A stretch of DNA of 64,000 nucleotides from Massilia pinisoli (lineage in GTDB: Bacteria > Pseudomonadota > Gammaproteobacteria > Burkholderiales > Burkholderiaceae_D). Numbering within the stretch: the stretch's first letter is position 1; every line of letters begins with the position of its first letter. The notes beneath the pieces are model-generated. The model was not told where the DNA came from, made no database searches, and was given only the letters and a program-made list of their open reading frames with translations. The stretch covers positions 1 to 64,000 of the forward strand of contig NZ_JANUGW010000005.1 in the NCBI RefSeq assembly GCF_024753285.1, in the 5' to 3' direction. Shown in pieces: positions 38,485 through 46,713 of this stretch. A program made the translations under genes and the position numbers.

Positions 38485-39972
38485 TTAGACATCGTTGGTG
38501 ATTCGGACCCCGGCGACGGCCGGACTGGCCGTGGCGGGGCGCGAGATCGCGAACAGGCCCGCGAACACGAGGGCGCCGTTCACGATCAATAATTCGAGGC
38601 CGAGGCGGTAGCTGCCCAGCAGCGCGTGCTGGTGGTATTCCAGCAGTGCGCACAGGATGGGCGCGCCGACCGTCACGACAGGCACGAGGCGATCCTGGAG
38701 TGTACGCGTCGTCATCATGCCGAACGCGAACAGGCCGAGCAAGGGGCCATACGTATAGCTGGCAAGCTTGAGGATCACGACGATCATGCTGGGATTGTCC
38801 ACCCATTTGAACACGAGCACCATCGCGAGGAACAGCACGGCGAACGCGAGGTGCACGTGGCGGCGCAGGCGCACGCGCGCAGCTTCCGACAAATCGTCGC
38901 GGCGCTGGATGCCGAGGATGTCGATGCAGAACGTCGACGTCAGCGCCGTGATCGCGCCGTCCGCGCTGGGGAACAGCGCCGAGATCAGCGCGACGAGGAA
39001 GACGATCTGCACGGCCGCCGGCAGGTGCCCCATGACGACGGCCGGGAAGATCTTGTCGCCCGTCGCCGTGACGCCGGCCACGGGCGCGTACAGGTACAGG
39101 AGGCCGCCGAGGAACAGGAACGCGCCGAGCACGACGACGAGGACCGCGGTGAGGGTCAAGAGGTTCTTCTGCGAATCGCCGAGCGTCTTCACGGAGATCG
39201 TCTTCTGCATCATTTCCTGGTCCATGCCCGTCATCGTCACGACGATGAACGCGCCCGCCACGACCTGCTTGAGCCAGAATCCCGGGCTGTTCGGATCATG
39301 CGTGAACACGCGCGCGAGGCCCTGCTGCTGCATTTGCTGCAGCGCCTGCGGGATCGTCAGGTCCAGACGGCCCAGCAGGAAGGCGACGCAGGCGAACAGG
39401 CCCGCGAGCATGCACGTCGTCTGCAGGGTATCCGTCCACACGATGGTCTTCACGCCGCCCTGGTACGTGTACAGCAGGATCATGCCGAGGATGACGAGGG
39501 TCGTCAGCCAGAACGGGACACCCAGGCCGTCGAGGATGATGGTCTGCAGCACGGCGACGACGAGGTACAGCCGCGCCGTCGCGCCGAACAGCCGCGACAG
39601 GATGAAGAACCCGGCGCCGCTCTGATAGGCGCGGCGGCCGAGGCGGACGTCGAGGTAGTGGTAGATCGACGTGAGGCGCAGGCGGTAGTACAGCGGCAGC
39701 AGCAGGAACGCGACGGCGACGTAGCCGATCACATAGCCGATGAGGATTTGCGCATAGCCGAAACCGTCCGCGCCGACGGCGCCCGGTACGCTGATGAACG
39801 TGGCGCCGGACAACGTGGTGCCGACCATGCCGAACGCGACGAGCATCCAGTTGCTGCTCTTGTTGCCGATGAAAAAGCTGTCATTGTTCGCGCCCCGCGC
39901 CGTGGCCCGGGCGACGCCCAGCAGCAGCGCGAAATAAGCGATGAGGATGCAGAAGAGTAAAGCCGGGGACAT
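38485..39972 (-). CDS. Sodium:solute symporter (SSS family)
   Basis: 495 aa with about thirteen helices. SSS signatures: NSNWMLVAFG-like helix 1/2 region with GTTLSGATFISVPG, VWTDTLQTTCMLAG, and the GDKIFP / SADGAITALTSTFCIDI segment near the sodium site. Substrate not predictable; related proteins carry sugars, amino acids or carboxylates. Upstream partner of sppA in a two-gene operon. Confidence 0.9.
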   Translation of the reverse strand: MSPALLFCILIAYFALLLGVARATARGANNDSFFIGNKSSNWMLVAFGMVGTTLSGATFISVPGAVGADGFGYAQILIGYVIGYVAVAFLLLPLYYRLRLTSIYHYLDVRLGRRAYQSGAGFFILSRLFGATARLYLVVAVLQTIILDGLGVPFWLTTLVILGMILLYTYQGGVKTIVWTDTLQTTCMLAGLFACVAFLLGRLDLTIPQALQQMQQQGLARVFTHDPNSPGFWLKQVVAGAFIVVTMTGMDQEMMQKTISVKTLGDSQKNLLTLTAVLVVVLGAFLFLGGLLYLYAPVAGVTATGDKIFPAVVMGHLPAAVQIVFLVALISALFPSADGAITALTSTFCIDILGIQRRDDLSEAARVRLRRHVHLAFAVLFLAMVLVFKWVDNPSMIVVILKLASYTYGPLLGLFAFGMMTTRTLQDRLVPVVTVGAPILCALLEYHQHALLGSYRLGLELLIVNGALVFAGLFAISRPATASPAVAGVRITNDV

Positions 39973-40029
39973 CGACGATCCGAATGTTGTCTATTCGCCC
40001 AGCAATATACACCCAAGCCAGCGTGGCGG

Positions 40030-40470
40030 TCAGATCCCCTGGCCCGGCGCCCGTTCGAACGGGCCGATGCAGGCGTCCATCGATTCGTCCTGGCACATGA
40101 CGAAGCGCGCGCCGGACGGGTGGAAACGGAGGTAGTTCGTGGCCCGGGTGCCCGGCTTCATGATCTCGCCGGAACAGTCCTGCTTGCCGTTGTCCTTCAC
40201 GACCTTGTCCTCGAGCTTGTAGAAACCCTTGGCGCTGGGTTGCTCGGCCACGGTGAACTCGCTTTCCGACACTTCGTCGGCGCTGCGGACGAGCGTCGTG
40301 CCGTCGCCGCGGAAGTGGTACGTCTCGGAACAGCCGAGCTGCGGGATCGTGAGCACCCAGATGCCCAGCAGCGGATGCGACGCCGACGGCGCGCCCGCAT
40401 GCGCCGGCAGGCACGCGGCAAGCGTCGCGGCGAGCGACAGGCGGGCGGACAGTCCGGTGAGCGTACGCAT
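40030..40470 (-). CDS. Small secreted protein of unknown function
   Basis: 146 aa from the ATG at 40470 with GAGG six bases upstream. A signal peptide (about 1-25, ending PAHA) is followed by GIWVLTIPQLGCSETYHFRGDG and four cysteines in total (LGCSE, QDCSG, VMCQD, DACIG), which could form two disulfides in the periplasm. The lipocalin-like 'G-W' start and alternating strands suggest a small beta-barrel, but I do not recognise a family. Confidence 0.7.
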   Translation of the reverse strand: MRTLTGLSARLSLAATLAACLPAHAGAPSASHPLLGIWVLTIPQLGCSETYHFRGDGTTLVRSADEVSESEFTVAEQPSAKGFYKLEDKVVKDNGKQDCSGEIMKPGTRATNYLRFHPSGARFVMCQDESMDACIGPFERAPGQGI

Positions 40471-40584
40471 GATGGGCCTCTGCATGACGGTGAACGGCGT
40501 TCTTGTCATTATTGCACAGGCCCGCGCGGCGCGGGCGCGCACGCGGGCGCCGTTTCCGGTGGGCGGAAACGACGCCGCGGATCG

Positions 40585-42093
40585 TCAGCCGTTCTCGGGC
40601 GTTTTCGGCTTTGCCGGGCGGCGCGGCGCACGCGTGGCCGGCTTGCGCGACGGGGCCTTGTGGGCCGGGCGGCTCGATTTCTTGCGAGCCGCTTTGGCGG
40701 CCTGGGATTCGCCGTCGACGTCCGGCGCGCCCGCTTCGGCCGGCGCTTCCACCGGTGCCGCGACCGCGTCGGCGCGCTGTGCGTCGGCGGCCGCAGCCGG
40801 CGCCGTCTCCGGCGTCACGGCCGCTTCGGGCGCGGCCGCATCGACGGCCGCGGCGCCGCGCTTGCGCGCGGCCGGCTTGCGCGGCGTGCGTGCGGCGCGG
40901 CGGCCTTCCTTCGCCGGCGCTTCCTCTTCCTCGGCGACGGCGGGGGCCGGGGCAGCGTCCGCAGCCACGGGCTCGATCGCCTCGGCCAGGTCCGGCGTCG
41001 GCGCGGGCCACGTGGCGACGGCCGCGTCTTCCGATGCGGGGACCGTGTCCTGCGCGGCCGCTGCCTGGCCGTCGCGGCCCTTGCGTCCACGCCCGCCGCG
41101 GCGGCGCGGTTCTCGCCCGCCCGCCGGCACTTCCGTCGGCTGCTCGCCCTGCGTTTCGGCGGCCAGCTCGTCGACGGCTGCCGCCTCGAACGCGGCCTGC
41201 TGCTCGACGTCAGGTGCGCCAGTGCCCTCAACCGCCCCCGTCTCGACGGGCTGCAACTCGACCTGGGCGTTCGCACCCCGATACACATAGGTGCCGGATT
41301 TTTCGTCGCGGCCGAATTCGAACAGGCCGCGCGTCTGCGCCTCTTCCAGCAGGTTGCCGAACGTGCGGAAGCCGTAATACGTTTCGGAGAAATCCGGACG
41401 GCGGCGCTTCAAGGTGTCCTTCAGCAGCGAGGCCCAGATCTTGCCGGTGTCGCCACGTTCCGAGACGAGCGCGTCGAAGGTCTCGACGACCATCTCCAGC
41501 GCCTGCAGCTTGCGCGCTTCCATTTCTTCGCGCTTGCGGTTGTCGCCGTCGGACGGGCGGCGGCCCTGCTGCGGCTGGGCCTTGCGCTCGTCGCGCTTGG
41601 CGGCGGCGCGGCGCTGTTCACGCACGAGGTCGTCGTAGAAGATGAATTCGTCGCAGTTCGCGACCAGCAGGTCGGACGTCGACTGCTTCACGCCGACGCC
41701 GATCACGCGCTTCGCGTTTTCGCGCAGCTTGGAGACGAGCGGGGAAAAGTCGGAGTCGCCGGACACGATCACGAACGTGTTCACGTGCGACTTCGTGTAG
41801 CACAGGTCGAGCGCATCGACGACCATGCGGATGTCGGCGGAATTCTTGCCCGACTGACGCACGTGCGGGATTTCGATCAGTTCGAAGTTCGCTTCATGCA
41901 TGGTCGCCTTGAAGCCCTTGTAGCGATCCCAGTCGCAATAGGATTTCTTGACCACGATGCTGCCCTTGAGCAGCAGGCGTTCGAGGACGGGCTTGATGTC
42001 GAACTTCTCGTAATTCGCATCGCGCACGCCGAGCGCGACGTTCTCGAAGTCGCAGAACACCGCCATGCTGATATTGTCTGAAGATGAAGCCAT
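40585..42093 (-). CDS. NYN-domain (LabA/DUF88) RNase-like protein with LOTUS domain
   Basis: 502 aa. NYN/PIN-like nuclease domain (about 8-160) with the acidic residues of the active site in VFCDFENVALG, DIRMVVDALDL and VSGDSDFSPL. A linker rich in Lys/Arg/Gln is followed by an OST-HTH/LOTUS-like domain (about 190-270), seen as KIWASLLKDTLKRRRPDFSETYYGF. A disordered Ala/Pro/Arg/Lys-rich tail of about 225 residues ends the protein. The pairing of a NYN nuclease with an RNA-binding LOTUS module points to RNA processing or decay; the target is unknown. Monocistronic. Confidence 0.88.
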   Translation of the reverse strand: MASSSDNISMAVFCDFENVALGVRDANYEKFDIKPVLERLLLKGSIVVKKSYCDWDRYKGFKATMHEANFELIEIPHVRQSGKNSADIRMVVDALDLCYTKSHVNTFVIVSGDSDFSPLVSKLRENAKRVIGVGVKQSTSDLLVANCDEFIFYDDLVREQRRAAAKRDERKAQPQQGRRPSDGDNRKREEMEARKLQALEMVVETFDALVSERGDTGKIWASLLKDTLKRRRPDFSETYYGFRTFGNLLEEAQTRGLFEFGRDEKSGTYVYRGANAQVELQPVETGAVEGTGAPDVEQQAAFEAAAVDELAAETQGEQPTEVPAGGREPRRRGGRGRKGRDGQAAAAQDTVPASEDAAVATWPAPTPDLAEAIEPVAADAAPAPAVAEEEEAPAKEGRRAARTPRKPAARKRGAAAVDAAAPEAAVTPETAPAAAADAQRADAVAAPVEAPAEAGAPDVDGESQAAKAARKKSSRPAHKAPSRKPATRAPRRPAKPKTPENG

Positions 42094-42186
42094 GTGTGTT
42101 GTTGTTGGGTTTGTGGACAAGCTGACCAGCGATTATACGCAACAACGGCGCCACCACCGCCACGGACGCGTCCGAGGCGAGCACGC

Positions 42187-42609
42187 TCACGCCAGCTGGT
42201 CGATCGTGGCCGGATCGGCGCGGCCGTCGAAGAACTGGTCGAGGCACGTCTGGAAGATCGCCTCGTCGGGCGCGACGTCCGCGAACAAGGTCATCGACGA
42301 GTGGAATTTGAGGTTGTCGGGATGGCCGAATATCTCATCGACGCCGCGGTCGTGGTGGCTCGCCACGGCCGCCGCGCACGCGCGTAGGCGTGGGCCCAGC
42401 ACCGGGTGCGCGAGGTATGCCGCGGCCTCGTCGGCCGAGCGGATCGCATAGCGCTGCGCCATCGCGCTGTGCCCGAGGCCTTCGATCTGCGGAAAGATGA
42501 ACCACATCCAGTGGGTGCGCTTGTGGCCGGCGCGCAACTCGGTCAGTGCCGTGTCGTAGACGCCGATCTGCGCGTCGACGAAGCGTTCCAGGTTGAAATC
42601 GGTCGTCAT
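42187..42609 (-). CDS. DUF1810 family protein
   Basis: 140 aa, full length for the family. Diagnostic blocks: LERFVDAQ near the N-terminus, KRTHWMWFIFPQIEGLGHS, AYLAHPVLGPRL and FGHPDNLKFHSSMTLF. Cytosolic, all-alpha, function not established (calpastatin-like annotation is historical). Preceded by AGGGGAGA on the minus strand. Confidence 0.92.
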   Translation of the reverse strand: MTTDFNLERFVDAQIGVYDTALTELRAGHKRTHWMWFIFPQIEGLGHSAMAQRYAIRSADEAAAYLAHPVLGPRLRACAAAVASHHDRGVDEIFGHPDNLKFHSSMTLFADVAPDEAIFQTCLDQFFDGRADPATIDQLA

Positions 42610-42663
42610 CGGTCTCCCCTCCTTCGCCGCATGCTACGCCATGTTTGCTAAAGTGGCGCCACC

Positions 42664-42873
42664 ATGAAACCCGAACACCTGACCCTCCTCCTCACCCGCG
42701 AGATGCCCTACGGCAAGTACAAGGGCCGCACGATCGCCGAGCTGCCCGGCCACTACCTGGGCTGGTTCGCCCGCGAAGGCTTTCCGAAGGGCGAACTGGG
42801 CGAGCTGCTGGCCCTCATGTACGAGCTCGACCACAACAATCTGCGGAGCCTGCTGGATCCCCTGCGGCGATGA
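42664..42873 (+). CDS. DUF3820 family protein
   Basis: 69 aa, full length. MPYGKYKGRTIAELPGHYLGWF is the signature of this small cytosolic family, thought to be related to quorum/DNA-associated PALB-like proteins, but of unproven function. Divergent from the DUF1810 gene across 54 bp. Confidence 0.88.
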   Translation: MKPEHLTLLLTREMPYGKYKGRTIAELPGHYLGWFAREGFPKGELGELLALMYELDHNNLRSLLDPLRR

Positions 42874-42909
42874 TCGATTTTTTCGATCGCAGCCCGTAAA
42901 AGAACTCGT

Positions 42910-42938
42910 TTTTCATTGCGGGGCCGGCTCCCTATACT
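42910..42938 (+). promoter_or_regulatory. Candidate sigma-70 promoter of the pirin gene
   Basis: TTTTCA (42910-42915) and TATACT (42933-42938) with 17 bp spacing, 36 bp before the pirin start. Confidence 0.5.
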
Positions 42939-42973
42939 GGCTTCCATCGACACCAAACAACGAGGAGCACACC

Positions 42974-43675
42974 ATGATGGAAGTCCGCAGGAGCGAAGAA
43001 CGGGGCGCCGCCCACCACGGCTGGCTGATGTCCAAGCACACGTTTTCGTTCGCCGATTACTACGACCCGCGCCACACCGGCTTCGGCCCGCTGCTGGTGA
43101 TCAACGAAGACCGCGTCGCCCCGGGCGCCGGCTTCGGCACGCACGGCCACCGCGACATGGAAATCATCTCGTACGTGCTGGACGGCGCGCTGGAACACAA
43201 GGACAGCATGGGCACCGGCTCCGTGCTGCACTACGGCGACGTGCAGCGCATGAGCGCAGGCACCGGCGTGCGCCACAGCGAGTTCAACGGCTCGAAGACG
43301 GACCCCGTGCACTTCCTGCAGATCTGGATCGAGCCGGACACGAAAGGCATCCCGCCCAGCTATGAGGAAAAGCATTTTTCTGCCGACAGCAAGAAGGGCA
43401 AGCTGCGGCTGATCGCGTCGCGTGACGGGCGGCAGGAGTCAGTGACCATTCATCAGGATGCGTCGATCTATACTGCGATTCTCGATGAAGGCGATCATGC
43501 GGAGCACGCGCTGGATCGTGAGCGGCTGGCGTACGTGCACGTCATTCGCGGGGACGTCAGCGTGAATGGCGTGGCGCTCAAGGATGGGGATGCGCTCAAG
43601 ATCGGTGGTGAGGAGCGTGTCGTGTTTGATCACGCGGAAGCGGCCGAGGTGTTGCTATTCGACCTGCCTGCTTGA
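42974..43675 (+). CDS. Pirin family protein (quercetinase-like bicupin)
   Basis: 233 aa, ATG at 42974 after CGAGGAG. N-terminal cupin (about 15-130) with the metal-binding HGHRDMEIISYVLDG segment and SAGTGVRHSEFNG, then the C-terminal pirin half (about 140-233) ending LLFDLPA. YhaK/YhhW-type pirins bind iron or nickel and some have quercetin 2,3-dioxygenase activity. Codons become less GC-rich in the last third. About 130 bp downstream a second copy of the last codons is found (see findings). Confidence 0.93.
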   Translation: MMEVRRSEERGAAHHGWLMSKHTFSFADYYDPRHTGFGPLLVINEDRVAPGAGFGTHGHRDMEIISYVLDGALEHKDSMGTGSVLHYGDVQRMSAGTGVRHSEFNGSKTDPVHFLQIWIEPDTKGIPPSYEEKHFSADSKKGKLRLIASRDGRQESVTIHQDASIYTAILDEGDHAEHALDRERLAYVHVIRGDVSVNGVALKDGDALKIGGEERVVFDHAEAAEVLLFDLPA

Positions 43676-43837
43676 TGGGTGGAATGAGCGGTCTCCGCGG
43701 CGCGGCGCTGCGGAGATCGGGGAAATCCTTGACAGCTAATAAGCCGGCATTTTCTTAATTAGAAAATATCGTTCAAACTACTGTTGTTCGATCTGCCGAC
43801 TTGATAGGTGGAAATGGTCGCCCCCGCCGCACGGATG

Positions 43838-44662
43838 TCACTCGATGGTAAATGTCATTTCTCTCTTCAACCGGAATGTGCGATCAAGCCCCCATGTCGA
43901 CGGGCGCGCAAAGCGCTTCAGGGCGAAGTCGCCCTTGCCCTTCATGTAATTGACCAAGCTGTTCTTGACGGCCCTCGGATTCTGCACCATATCGTCGGCG
44001 CCGTTACGGAGGCCCGATGGAAGAGTGTCCGGGACATTCAGCGTATCGGCCTTCCAATCAATCGTATTCGCAGCAGGATCGAACACCATCTGGATCTTAC
44101 CTGTGACGTTCCATTCCAGCGCAAGAGTCGGGTAGCTGGCTTCCGAGAAGATCTGCGCCACGACGCCCGCTGTGTAGACACATGACTGAAACGTCGCGGG
44201 TGGCATCTTGTCGATAGCCGAGGCGAAGCCATCCGGGTCCTTCAGCGGATCGGCGACCGGGATACATTCCTGCGGCAACCCCAGGTGGGCGGGAAACTGC
44301 GCCACCCAGTACAGTGCCATGCCGTTGTCGCGTCCGGGCCGCGCATACCCGGCAATCAGGCGCTCCAGGGCAAAACGCTGACCAGAATCTTGAGCACGCA
44401 TATAGAAAGCAGCAGCGCGATCCCAGTCGGCCTTCACGCACAAGCCCTCGTCGTACATAGTCCCAGCCAACAACATGACCTCTGGCTTTTTCGCTGCAAG
44501 GCCCGCCTTGAGCGCCTCCACTGCGGGAACGCAACGGCCTTCCGCAATCATTTGTTCGATCGAGTCCGTATGCTTGTTGTAAGGCCAAAGGCGGACAACT
44601 CGGCCAGCGTGAACGGACGTGCAAATTGCAAAGCAGAGGGAAGCGAACACAATGCGTTTCAT
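43838..44662 (-). CDS. Secreted Sel1-like repeat protein of unknown function
   Basis: 274 aa with a signal peptide (about 1-19, ending SVHA). The middle (about 30-110) has alpha-helical pairs of the Sel1/TPR type (MLLAGTMYDEGLCVKADWDRAAAFYMRAQ), and the second half a beta-rich stretch (LALEWNVTGKIQMVFDPAANTIDWK). Its GC content is lower than that of the neighbours, and it lies at the edge of a low-GC, gene-poor stretch, suggesting recent acquisition. Function unknown; Sel1 repeats usually mediate protein contacts. Confidence 0.65.
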   Translation of the reverse strand: MKRIVFASLCFAICTSVHAGRVVRLWPYNKHTDSIEQMIAEGRCVPAVEALKAGLAAKKPEVMLLAGTMYDEGLCVKADWDRAAAFYMRAQDSGQRFALERLIAGYARPGRDNGMALYWVAQFPAHLGLPQECIPVADPLKDPDGFASAIDKMPPATFQSCVYTAGVVAQIFSEASYPTLALEWNVTGKIQMVFDPAANTIDWKADTLNVPDTLPSGLRNGADDMVQNPRAVKNSLVNYMKGKGDFALKRFARPSTWGLDRTFRLKREMTFTIE

Positions 44663-44865
44663 AAATACTCACGTAAAAATTAATAAGACAGCAACCAGGT
44701 TCGCGACAAGGTGAGCTGAGTCCGATATGTGGATGGGCTCAGCGACGATCCACCGAACGCAAGCGCTCGCTTCATTGCTTTGGCGCCGGCTTCAACCAGG
44801 TCCTGAAAGCACGGCCGCACAGATTGCGCACGTCTTCGCTCATCAGTCGAGGGAAAAGCTTACCC

Positions 44866-45075
44866 ATGAATTTATTATTTGATATTACTATATCCATCAG
44901 GGCTAACAATGAAATTGACCAGGTGCACTATCTGACCAATCCCGAAGAATCCTTATTGGTGAATACCGATGTCGCATTCGACAATAACGATATGAAAAAC
45001 GCAGTTCCTATATCGTGCGTGAGGTCTCATGCAAATATGAATCTCGATTTCTATCCAAAAATATCAAATAAGTGA
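44866..45075 (+). CDS. Doubtful AT-rich small ORF
   Basis: 69 codons from the ATG at 44866, acidic, no recognisable motif (begins MNLLFDITISIRANNEIDQV). Weak ribosome-binding site (GGGAAAAG, about 10 bp upstream). Could be an orphan of foreign origin or non-coding. Confidence 0.25.
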   Translation: MNLLFDITISIRANNEIDQVHYLTNPEESLLVNTDVAFDNNDMKNAVPISCVRSHANMNLDFYPKISNK

Positions 45076-45188
45076 AATCGAGCACGCGACTCGCACGCAT
45101 CAGCGCCGCCTCGACCGGAAGCACGCCCAAACGAAATCGCAATGAATCGCCCCGCCGCAATCGCGCGTCAACTGTTAAATTCCGTCGC

Positions 45189-45194
45189 TATAAT
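45189..45194 (+). promoter_or_regulatory. -10 box of the polysaccharide-like cluster
   Basis: A perfect TATAAT 32 bp before the first ATG; no recognisable -35 at 15-18 bp upstream, so an activator may be needed. Confidence 0.4.
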
Positions 45195-45226
45195 CAAGCC
45201 ACACAGCAACTTTCGACCCCATCCGC

Positions 45227-45610
45227 ATGAGCGCACAACCCAGCGTCCTCGTCGTCGAAGATGACGTCCACATCGCCCACGTCCTGAGCTTCATGCTCGA
45301 ACGCCAGGGCTATCGCGTGACCCACGTGGCGGACGGGCGCGCGGCCGTGCAGCACGTGGTGGCGGAGCCCGCGCCCGACCTCGTCCTGCTGGACGTGATG
45401 CTGCCCTACGTCGACGGCTTCGAGATCGTCGGCCTGATCCGCGCGCAGCCTGGCTGGGAAGCCGTGCCCGTCCTGATGCTCACCGCGAAGAACACGGAGC
45501 GCGACACCGTGCGCGCCCTCGACGCCGGTGCCAACGACTTCATCATCAAGCCGTTCCAGCCGCAGGAATTGCTGGCCCGCCTGCGCCGCTTCCTGAAAAC
45601 ACCGGCATGA
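45227..45610 (+). CDS. Single-domain response regulator
   Basis: 127 aa consisting of a receiver domain only: acidic pocket VVEDD, phospho-acceptor Asp in LVLLDVMLPYVDG (about residue 51), Thr in MLTAKN and Lys in FIIKPFQP. With no output domain it must act by protein contact, most plausibly with the HEAT-repeat protein whose gene overlaps its stop (ATGA, 45607-45610). No kinase gene is adjacent, so phosphorylation would come from elsewhere. Confidence 0.9.
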   Translation: MSAQPSVLVVEDDVHIAHVLSFMLERQGYRVTHVADGRAAVQHVVAEPAPDLVLLDVMLPYVDGFEIVGLIRAQPGWEAVPVLMLTAKNTERDTVRALDAGANDFIIKPFQPQELLARLRRFLKTPA

Positions 45611-46713
45611 TCCCGCCCGGCGGCGCCCTGCCCGCCCATGTACTCGCCGCCGCGTTCAAGGCGCCCGCCGATCCGATCCTGGCCGCCGCGTACTGGACCG
45701 GGATCGGCGCCCTCTTCCTCACGCTGCTCCTGGCCGCCCAGATCGTCCGCCTGCGCATGGCGCTGCGCCGGCGCGAGCGGCGCGAGGCGCGTGCGCTCGC
45801 GCGCTGGCGTCCCGTACTGAACGCCGCCATCGTGGGCGAGATGCCCGCCACGCTGCCGCGGCTGGCGCGCGCCGAGCGTCCGCATTTCATCAAGCTGTGG
45901 GTACACCTGCAGGCGTCGCTGCGCGGCGAGGCGAGTCTCGCGCTGAACGCCGTCGCGCGCCGCCTCGGCGTCGAGCACGACGCGCGCGCAATGCTCGCGC
46001 GCGGGCCGCGCACAGAGCGCCTGCTCGCCACCCTGCTGCTGGGCCACCTGGGCGACCGCGCATCGTGGGACACGTTGCGCACGCTGGCCGAAAGCCCGGA
46101 CGTCACGCTGTCGCTGTCCGCGTTGTGGGCTCTCGTGCGCATCGACCCGCACGCCGCGGCCGCCTACCTCACGCCGCTGTTCGTCGCGCGCGACGACTGG
46201 GCGATGTCGCACGTCGCCGGCATCCTGAAGGAGGCGAGCGCGCCCGTCGCCGGCGTCCTCGCGGACCTGCTGCCGACGCTGCCGCCGGACCGCCTGCCGC
46301 GCGCCCTGCGCATCGCGGAAGCGCTGCGCATCGACCTGCCGCCCGCGCTGCTGGCCGATGCCCTCGCCAGCACCGACGTCGACCTCGTGACGGCCGCCCT
46401 GCGCATCGTCGCCACGCCGGGCCTGCGCGACACCGTCCGCGGCCTGCTCGCGCATCCCGACTGGCAGGTGCGCGTGCTGGCCGCGAAGGCGCTGGGGCGC
46501 ATCGGCGACGCATCGGACGTGCAGCGCCTCGTCGCGCTGCTCGCCGACCGCGAATGGTGGGTGCGCTACCGCGCCGCCCAGGCGATCGCCGACCTGCCCT
46601 GGCTCGCCCGCGCCGAACTCGATGCCCTGCAGGCCGGCCTCACCGACCGCTTCGCCGCCGACATCCTCGCCCAGGTGATCGCCGAGACCCGCGCCGCGGA
46701 AAGGACCGCGTGA
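45607..46713 (+). CDS. Membrane-anchored HEAT-repeat protein
   Basis: 368 aa. One membrane helix (about 25-46, GALFLTLLLAAQIV) leads into a basic stretch (RRRERREARALARW) and then a long array of HEAT/armadillo-like helical repeats (about 65-365), for example LLGHLGDRASWDTLRTLAESPDVTLSLSALWALVRI and VRVLAAKALGRIGDASDV. HEAT arrays are scaffolds for protein-protein contacts. Sandwiched by overlaps between the receiver protein and the glycosyltransferase, it may carry the phospho-signal to the synthase. Confidence 0.85.
   Translation: MIPPGGALPAHVLAAAFKAPADPILAAAYWTGIGALFLTLLLAAQIVRLRMALRRRERREARALARWRPVLNAAIVGEMPATLPRLARAERPHFIKLWVHLQASLRGEASLALNAVARRLGVEHDARAMLARGPRTERLLATLLLGHLGDRASWDTLRTLAESPDVTLSLSALWALVRIDPHAAAAYLTPLFVARDDWAMSHVAGILKEASAPVAGVLADLLPTLPPDRLPRALRIAEALRIDLPPALLADALASTDVDLVTAALRIVATPGLRDTVRGLLAHPDWQVRVLAAKALGRIGDASDVQRLVALLADREWWVRYRAAQAIADLPWLARAELDALQAGLTDRFAADILAQVIAETRAAERTA

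Larger units (their letters stand above)
44663..45226. other. Low-GC, gene-poor region
   Basis: 564 bp of clearly lower GC than the rest of the window. It contains a doubtful 69-codon ORF (44866-45075) and, on the minus strand around 44697-44870, two overlapping frames that each read plausibly for 20-40 codons (for example CFQDLVEAGAKAMKRALAF), as expected of a frameshifted gene remnant. The promoter of the response-regulator cluster lies at its right end. Confidence 0.5.

Noticed and set aside
42874..42897. GATCGA-T-rich-TCGATC hairpin after the DUF3820 gene as terminator
   Set aside because: The T-run is in the loop and not after the stem.
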